From positions 1,054,001-1,118,000 of the forward strand of contig JAZGTN010000089.1 in NCBI GenBank assembly GCA_037783415.1: 64,000 bases of DNA. Reading direction: 5' to 3'. The translations under genes and the position numbers were made by a program. Below, piece after piece: positions 27,801 to 37,555 of the stretch. The DNA comes from Leptasterias polaris. Taxonomy: Eukaryota > Echinodermata > Asteroidea > Forcipulatida > Asteriidae. The notes beneath the pieces were generated by a model. The model did not search any database, was not told the origin of the DNA, and worked only from the letters and a program-made list of their open reading frames with translations. Position 1 is the first letter of the stretch, and every line of letters starts with the position of its first letter.

Positions 27801-30800
27801 GGGGAACGAAGAGTACTACGGTTTTTGATTTCAACATTACCTTCAAGTAAACTATCCCTAACATTTGCCTGAGAACTGAATTTGTTGTTCCTTGTAGTCC
27901 ATGGTATCTGGTCACCGTGGGAAGCCTGGACCAGCTGTAGTGCATCATGTGATGGGGGTCGGCAGCGTCGTTTGAGGTACTGCAACCGTCCCGCTCCTCA
28001 GAACAATGGTAGATACTGCTCCGGCAAGTCAAGCGAAGTTAGGAATTGCAACCAGCATGAATGTAGAAGTGAGTCCAAATCAAATTAGTCTTACTTTACA
28101 CATCAGTCAATTTGGTGGAGGAATTCATCCAAATCAATTACAAACATCTATATGGTTACTATATGGTTACTCAACCCAAACCTTAAGATACCTGATCAGA
28201 TTTGTAAGCCTGATTTCATTCCAGAATGTGGAATTTCCCGGTTCAATTTCACAAAGGGATGAGTTGGATCATGATATATGTTTTCATTATCACCTTAGTA
28301 ATTTGTATCGGACATTTTTATTGGCATTTAAAAAATGAACTGATTGGCTCGCTCAATGTAAAACGAACCATAGCAATCAAACCAGACTCTTACCTCATCA
28401 AACTTAGAAGAAGTTCTGCAGTAGGTCTAAGGCAATAAGATATGACATTTCACTGTCACGACAACTAACTCCTCAAAATTTACTTCAATTTACAGAGAAT
28501 GGAAACTGGAGTCCCTGGTCGTCCTGGGGTGCGTGCTCACAAACATGCGGTGATAGTCGCAGTGTAAGAGAGCGTGTTTGTAATAATCCAGCACCTACTA
28601 ATGGTGGTGTATCTTGTGTGGGACCCAACTCACAGGTCCGAAAGTGTAACGTACCATCCTGTATAGGTAAGCTTACCTCATTCAAATTGTTTAGCCCGAT
28701 CTTTGCAGAAAAACATTTTTATAAAGGTAGTGTCATAGATTGGTTTTTGTCACCGTAATGCAGATTTATAGACAACAATTATAAAGAAGGATATAATAAA
28801 AGCCACATGTGAAAGTTTCAGCTGAATGCAGTGTCTACTTGCTGAAAAAACAGCAAAAACTGTTGCAGTATTTTCATCAAGAACGTTGAATCTATCCACA
28901 TTTAGTGAGGTGACGGCGAGTATCAACCACATCTTTGGCCGTAGCATTCACAAACGGACACCAACATGCAGAAATCTGAGAAACGTTTCATGCCTGAATC
29001 TTTTCTTAGATTCAAATGTTTTAAAACCATAATACTTTGAAGGGAATCCTTTCTCAAAATAGTCTATACTATCAACAGCTGCAGAGTTTCTCACCAAATG
29101 TTCATACATTTTTGGAGTATTTACCAATCTATGACCCAATCTTTAAGAAGTCTAAAAAAGTTGATAACATTCTTTGCCATATTTTCGTCAGCCCTTGTAG
29201 GCCTCTACTTAATCAAATTATCTTATATATATATGTTTTTTTAATAATGATAATTGATTGATATCTTTATTGATTCATCCCTACTAGGAGGTCCAATACA
29301 AGCCTTTGCAAGAGTAGTTGGTAGCATCAATGGAGAAGAATTTGGATCAACAATACTTATTGCAAACATCTCCTCAAACCAACAGGGTTATAGTCTGGTG
29401 ACTGCTCAGATGTATAATATACCACTTACTGTAGGTCAGTGTACTATACCTGATACATCTGCATATTTAATGCAGACATTTAACTCCTGAAATTACTCCG
29501 GAATAGGGTGAACCTTGACCACACCCCTTTTAGTCACTCCCAGTTCATAAGCAAATCTAGACACCCAGTCATAAACCACACAAAAACCCTATTGCAGTAG
29601 CCACACCCTCTTCATTAGTCCAATTTTCTAGCCACTTCCTATCAAACTGTCATTTCATTGCAGAAGCCACACCTCTTTAAAAGTTAGTCCAATTTTTAAG
29701 CCACTCTCTTTCATACTGGTCACACCCTTCTTATTATGAAAGCCTCTTTATCAAACCACATTGTGATCTTTGCTCAGGTTATGCCCTACGCCATCTTCTC
29801 TCCATAATTTCTCCGATCTACTGGACCAGTGCCTATGAAATCGGTGATGCAGTCAACGGACATACACTCACCGAGGGCAACTTTGAGAGAGACACTGAAG
29901 TTAGCTTTGGATCAGGTATGAACATTGAGGCCAGTTTGAAGCCATCTTGGTACTCTCACATTTCACCCTTGAATAAGTTCTGGTACACTAACAGATTACA
30001 GGGTCAGGAATGTAAAATGATGCCACTTTGAAGCCATTTTTGCATTCACACACTCAATTATTTCCAATTACACAAAACTGGTCAAAATATACATTGATAC
30101 CACTTAGAACCATCTTACCACTTTTCTGTTTTGTCTTTTCACTGATTTTTAGAACTAATTAGACTTCAGTAATTCAAAACTTAGTTTGCAAACTTATTTT
30201 GATGCTTATTTCTCAGGTGAGACTCTTTCCATCAAGCAAATTGTCACCGGCGTTGATGCTGATGGTGTACTTAAACTCGCCATCACAGTCAGTGGTGAAG
30301 TTCCTGAGATCTACGCCGATGATCGAATCGTCTTCCTACCCTATGATGAGAATTACATTCAGACCGGTCCAGGGGAGATTTATGCTTACTCCTACCGTAC
30401 CTACACCATCAATGGAATGGCCATTCCGTATGCCTGGAGACATACTATCAAATATGACCCATCAGCAGATGCGATGCCATTCTTAGTGGAGACTTTGAAA
30501 TCAAGAATGATTCGGGTTGATTATAATCCTTCAGAACAGCTGATGGAGTATGGTGTACGAGTCTCAATTGAAGAAGGTAAGACTTTGGCTGTGGCTTAGG
30601 ATGTGGTTTAGGCTATGGATTGGGCTGTGGTTTTAGGCTGTGGCTTAGGCTGTGGCTTAGGCTACAACTGGATGATTTGTTCTGACTAGACTTCCCTGCA
30701 GGCAAATTGCATAAAGTTCAGAAATTTTAAAGAAGTTTAGATTTCAACAAAGACAAGTTTACTTGAGCGGGATTTGAACCTGTGACCTCTGAATTAAGAT

Positions 30801-33800
30801 AAGATAAGATAAGATAAGATAAGAACTTTATTATCCCACACTGGGGAAATTAACGTGCCGGTGCTCTACCAACCAATCATCCCCTTAAGGTGGTCCCTCT
30901 CCTGCCACTTTCCAAGTTGTATTGTAAACTTAGATGTGATCCCTGGCTATATGGCAGCTACAGGTGGAATGGCTTCTGACTGGCACCCCAAACAAAAAGG
31001 GCTAGATAGCTCAGGTGATAGAGCGCCAGCACATTCATCTGGAGGTCAAAGGTTCAAATCCCCCTCTAGTCAATTTTTCTTTGTTCAACCCAAAACTTTT
31101 TTAATTTACCCAGTCAGTTTCACTTGTGGCTTATTGCATTTTTAATAAGATGTTTTTGAAAGCTTGTTGGCGTTGTTGTTTAATATTTCCTTAATGTTCA
31201 GCTAAGTTGCTGCTGATTACTGTTCAAGACACTGTCCATGCTGCTTCTGTTCCTATCACAGTCACAATATCTCCTCTGATTGTCTCTAACTATTGTATTT
31301 ATATTTTTATCCACAGGTTCTCCAAGTAACCAGTGTCCAACTGGATTCTACTTCGATCAGATTGGTCCATATTGCAGAGGTAAATCAATTCAAACAAAAC
31401 TTGATGAAAAGTTTATACCATGCATATTTCCATCCTGATTTAGCTGTTATAACAAGATCTTGTCTAATAGGCCATTTGTTATTTGTACATCTGGAGATGA
31501 AGGAAGAGTCTTTCTTTTTAAATTGCTTGGAGTCCCCGCCGCTAAATACAGACTACTACACTGGTTGTATTAGAAGTTAAAAATTTTGTGTCATATTTTC
31601 CACATAAATTTAAGAAAACTTTTTAACTTATGTGGAAATACAAAAGTAACAGCTGTACAAGTTGTTACTTGATGAGCACCCCCCCCCCCTCTTCCCTCAT
31701 ATCCAAAGTTGATGAAAACTAGAATGTGCCACTCTATAAAATGTAAATGAAATGTTTTTTTCCATTGGGCTGTGGGGAAATCATGCCTGGAGGAAGTCCA
31801 GGCTCCGTGGCTGTATTATAAACAAATTAAGTCACAGATCACATGGTCTATAGAGAGGATGCTGGTGATGAGTTAGTTTAAGATTTCTAATGATGATGTA
31901 ATGTTACTATTTATAGATGAGAATGAATGCTCAAGGAGAGAGAGCTGCCTTCATGGTTGTGAGAACACACCTGGTAGTTTTTACTGTACCTGCTGGAATG
32001 GCTATAAGCTAGAGGGAGATCTTCGTTCATGTAGTGGTAAGATATTATACAAACATTAAGTGCAAAGGAGTCTGGCATGTTATTCTTCCTACTTTTGATT
32101 TCTGATTTTTATGCCCCTGGAAAAATCAGAAAATTGTTATTAAATAGCCTAAAAAGTATATTCAAGCCTATGCCATATGTACAAGTAGGTCAGCCCTTGT
32201 ACTCAATCAAATGTTCCTACTTTTGTCTAACGACCAAATATCATTCCTGGTGAGTGCATTGACCTAGAATGTGGAATCTGAACTGTTCCATTCCATGAGG
32301 TAAAGCTGAACGAAAGTGAAAATGCCAGGTTTCACCAAGTGATTTATATTCTGCAACTATATTCAGCAAAATGCATTCATTGGTTGTTTTATGTAACTCA
32401 CACCTAGATCTTTATCATTTTCATCTTTGAAATTTTTATTGCAATTGTGTGATTCCAAAGCAACTTAAATTATATTTGAAAGTTTATATCTTTCACTGTG
32501 CATAACTATTTTTCAGTTCAACTCAGTTTGACTTTGGCAAATTATTTTAATATTTGTATTATTAAAACCATAAGTACTATTTTAGTCAACAATTCTGGTA
32601 AACATTGGCATGGTATTTGTCAACTCTATTGTACTACCCTTTTTCTGAAGGCCGTTTTTGAATGAGAATTTTTGACATTTTCAGACATCAATGAATGTGA
32701 CACCGTACCTAGGGTATGTGCAGATAATGAAGACTGTAGGAATATAGCTGGATCTCATATGTGTCTTCAACGCTGTGGTGTTGGATACAGACGATCCTAC
32801 TCTGGAAACGCTTGTAGTGGTAAGTCCAAGATTCCTTACCTCACTCCCCAACCTCCTAATTCCACATCGGCTCTTGTCAGAGCCAACACTCCTCCAAAAA
32901 GAGATTTACACATCTGATCTTAACCATAAATATATTCCTGTTCATCCTCTTCGATGTGCTGGCCAATCCCTACTCACGCAAACAACTTTTTTTCCACTAA
33001 ATTCTATGGTCAAAGAGCCTTCAACTTCATTACACCTTCATTATGGAATGACTTACCTCTTCATATTCACCAAGCTGACTCTCTTCAGATTGTCAAGGGA
33101 CTTTTAAAGACTCATTTGTTTGAGTCTATGTTTTTGTAACTTGCTTTTTATTTATTTCATTGTTTTATGTTTTGTGATGCTTATAGAGGCTCCTGCACGA
33201 TGCGCTATTTAAATATCTCATATTATTATTATTGTTATACCCGCAAGTTTTGTTGTGAAAACGACTTCCGATCTGTTCTCATGATTTTGAAAGCTTTGCT
33301 GAGATTTTCCGTAATTCTGGTTTTATATACTTCTTTGTAGATATCAATGAATGTGTTGAGATAACAGGACGCTGTGCTCATCAGTGTGAGAATACGCTCG
33401 GTAGCTATAGATGTAACTGCAATCGTGGTTATGAACCAGATGGAAATGCCTGCGTTGGTAAGTTAAACAACTATGCTAGCTCTTGCCTAGTGCCATTTTT
33501 CGCCTAACTATGTTAAGCGCTTTAGAACATGCCTGCATGGTCATGATTAGGGAGCTTTATAACTGTTGGTATTAGTATTATCATAGATGAGTTCATCTAT
33601 TCTTGAGGCTCCACTCTCTATAACTTCATTTTAGAATATTGCACCAAAATTTTAAAATGTGATTATACTTTCATTTTCTACCATTAAGAATTTGGGGTTG
33701 GTTTTCAATCTAAAAGCTGATTGTAAAATATATACCAGTACCAACTCTCCAGAGACCTGATTCCATCTGAAATACTGTACATTAAAACAGCATCTGAAGA

Positions 33801-36800
33801 TTCTTCAAATCACCAAAGCTTATGTCGATTACTACAATTGAAATGAACCTGGGCCCAATTTCATAGAGCTGCTTAAGCACAAAAAGTATAAGCACAACAA
33901 AATGATGCTTACCAGAATAAGGTTACCAGCCAAAATACCATCACTCATGTACAATCTGTGACTGGTGTCCTGCTTATTTTTGCTCAGCAGAATTCTTTTG
34001 AGCAATGCTTAAGTAGTTCAATAAAATTGGGCCCTGATACGAAAGTGCAAAATATCTGGCGAAACAAAACCCACCTTGGTGACACTGAAAAAGATGAAAC
34101 TTTCACAGGCTGATTGTTTAAAACTAGGCTCTTACTCTTCCAAGAAAAAATTCACAAAACTGTGTATAACTCAATTTGTTGTTCCACCTACAGATATCAA
34201 CGAATGTATTCGTCCGAATGTTTGTCTACAAGATCAAGTATGTAAGAACACCCAGGGAAGTTTCACATGTACCACCATCTGCGGATCTGGATTTGAACGA
34301 GCGTCAAATGGATCATGTGTTGGTAGGTCTCTTCCAATCTTACACTTAAATCAATGTCAGATCCCCCAAAGGTGATCCCTCTGCTGCCACTTCCCAGATT
34401 GTATTGTAAACTTTGGTTAGATCCCTGGCTATACGGCAGTTACAGGTTGAGTGGCTTCTGACTGGCAACCCGAACAAAGACATTGATAGAATAGGGAGAC
34501 CGCCTACAAGAGGCTAGATAGAAAGCCCAGTTGGTAGAGCACCTGCATGCTAATCCAGAATTTGCAGTTTCAAGTCCCGCTCCAAGATAATTTATTTAAG
34601 ACCATATTTGAATTAGCTGCTATGGCTACGGCTGTTTCTCCCAAAGGGTGTTGTTAAGGACGTCCTATACTTCAACGCATGATGACGCGGCAATCAAGCC
34701 AGAGCCGTAGCTGTGGCCACCATTTTGGACACGGACTACCCTCCTACTTTCGATATAATTTTCCAGCAAATTTTAATCATTTGACTGCATCGAGTACAGT
34801 GGCTGACTGTGCACAGAAGTAACTAAGACTGACCCATGATAGAGGTTTGTGTAACAGTCCAGGATTTAAATGTTATCGACTGTATGTTTATGATTGATTT
34901 CAGATGTAAACGAATGTGCCAGTCTGAGTTTAAACCGCTGCTCTAGAATGCAGACTTGCCGTAATACCTTGGGGAGTTATTCTTGCATATGCCCACGGGG
35001 ATTCCATAAGAGCCCTCGACAACTAAATATATGCAAAGGTAAGGAAGAATTGATGTATTCGTCTTTATCTTATCCACTCTGTGCATGACTTTCTGAGGGC
35101 ACTCTTACTTCATTTATTTTTATGGACTGTGAAGGGGGTAACCCTGTTTGTAGGTGGCAAGGTTGATACGGGTGACAGCCCAAATCAGTGTAGCCCTCAC
35201 CTTAAAGTGGCCATGAAGTATCATTTATTCTTACAGACTGTGAAGGGGTAACCTTATTTAAACCCCACCCCAGGAGTACCCTGTGTCCCTGGTGACAGCT
35301 GATTTGGGTCGACAGCCCAAATCAGTTAAGTGTAGCCTTCTCCTTGAAGTGGTCATCTGGCCTTGTGATGTTAGGCGATATCTCATAAAAATTTAATAAT
35401 GATGTATGATGCTTTTTCAGTAAAACAAAAACTATTTAACCAGATCTCATACCCTTCCTTTGTCTTATTATAAAAGATAAAATATGAAAACCTTTGCAAG
35501 GTGGTCTTAACTCATCAGAAACGTATTAAATCTTCAAGTTTGTTGTAAGATCAAAAGAGGTCTGTTGGTGTAACAGGGTTTGCCCTTAACTGTTTCAGAG
35601 ACTAGCCAGCAGGACCACTTTGTTTATCATCTCACTAGTCCCCTAGCTTTTTCACTAGTCCATAATCCATACGAAATACGGATGCTTCTCAACAATGAAC
35701 TAGGCAGCCATATCACTTAGAGAGAATTGTGACTGGTCCTCAGGTGTTTTAACTGGCATCTGGCCAGCGGACTACTATTAATGGAGAATGCTGATAGTTT
35801 ATGTGAAGAGACTTGTAATATAAAAACTGGACCATCTCTAACAATAAAAGTCAAAACATTCCATCTTTTTTCTGACAGATGTAAATGAATGTACAGAGAG
35901 TCCATGCAGTTACCAGTGTCGCAACACCCAAGGCTCTTACGAGTGTATCTGTAGTGAAGGAATGCTACGACTCACTGATCGTAGGACGTGTGTAGGAAAT
36001 CCTACTAATCCTACTAACGCAGCTCTCGAAACTCCTGACTCCTGCCCAGCCGGATATATTAGAATCAACAATATATGTGCTGGTAAGTCACTGTTATTCA
36101 GTATTTTCAGGGAAGATTTGTACATTTTAATAATAATAATAATAATAACCAGTTCTTATATAGCGCATTTCACAATAACGTCTCAATGCGCTTTACATTA
36201 GTGCCCTGGTCATTGGGCCAATAACATTCCTTTTTTAATCTTTCTCAGCTCCCTGGGGAGTATACAGCCCGGGCTGCCGTGATGGCGCTCCGAAGGCTTT
36301 TTCAAACACAATATCAACCTCTACCAGGTACCCATTTATACCCCTGGGTGAAGAGAAGCAATTATAGCAAAGTGTCTTGCTCAAGGACACAAGCGTCATG
36401 ACCGGGACTTGAACCCACACCCCGATGACTAAACCACCAGAACTTGAATCCGATGCTCTTAACCACTCGGCCATGACACCATCTACTTTAAAAACACGCT
36501 AGACTTTAGCGTTGGACAGTTGTGGTGTACTTGTAACAGTTTTGTCAATATTACTACAGATGTACCTTATATTGACCCAAAGAGAGTAAACCCAAAAGTA
36601 GCATTAGTTTGTACCTTGTCTTGATTCAAAGAGAGTATTAGCATACAATGACTTAAGGTTTATGGTCGGACAATAACGTAGCTGTACTTAATTTTTCGAT
36701 TGTAGAATCTAGTTCGCAGTGTGTTGATGCAAATAGATATGCAAATACAGCTTTCTCGTAAATGTTTTGTCTGTGGTTATATTCAGGACTTTGCGAGAGT

Positions 36801-37521
36801 GGTGACGAAACCTACGTATGCTCATGCCCAGATGGATATCAAATTGATGAACAAAACTGTCTTGGTAAGAGAGTTTATCTTCCTTTTTATCATTTCTGAT
36901 TCTCCTTGAGCTCTTTAAACTCATGTTGGAAAGTAAGAGGATAAATGTGACACTCCTCTCCAAAATCAGGCAGTTTTTCAAAATAGTGAATGACATTAAA
37001 GTGAAGACAACCCAAACATCAGCCTTGATATCAATGTGATGTGATGTCTTAAACATTTTATATGTTGAGCAATACTTACCTTGTAATGTATTCAAGTGTT
37101 ATTTGAAATTTGTAATAATCTGACCATCACTTACAGATGTAAATGAATGTCGATTGGAACACGCTTTCTGCCAGGGTCTCTGTCAGAACACTCTGGGTAG
37201 TTATGTCTGTTCCTGCCCTGAAGGTTACAGCTTGGGCAGTGATCAACGAAGTTGCATTGGTAAGTCTTTTATCTTACATTTAGGCATGCCAAGTGTGGAA
37301 TATTTGTACACATGTATTAGTCTGACATTTATTAGGGATGCTTTTAAAGTGATCTTTGATTTATGTGTAGAATATTGTATTCCATTTGTTGTATGTTGGG
37401 TTTAATTTGTTGTGTTTGATTGTTCAGATGATTTATTGCTGATTGATAAGGTGTATGGCTAATTGATTTATTGGTTGGTTGGTTTATTGTTCGGTTGGTT
37501 GATTGATCCATTGACTGATGA

Positions 37522-37555
<34 letters not shown>

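Noticed and set aside
36706..36757. Extra HMCN exon starting after TCGATTGTAG ([12 protein letters not shown])
   Set aside because: No donor keeps the phase, a TAA follows in frame, and exons 46 and 47 already join in phase to give a six-Cys EGF.
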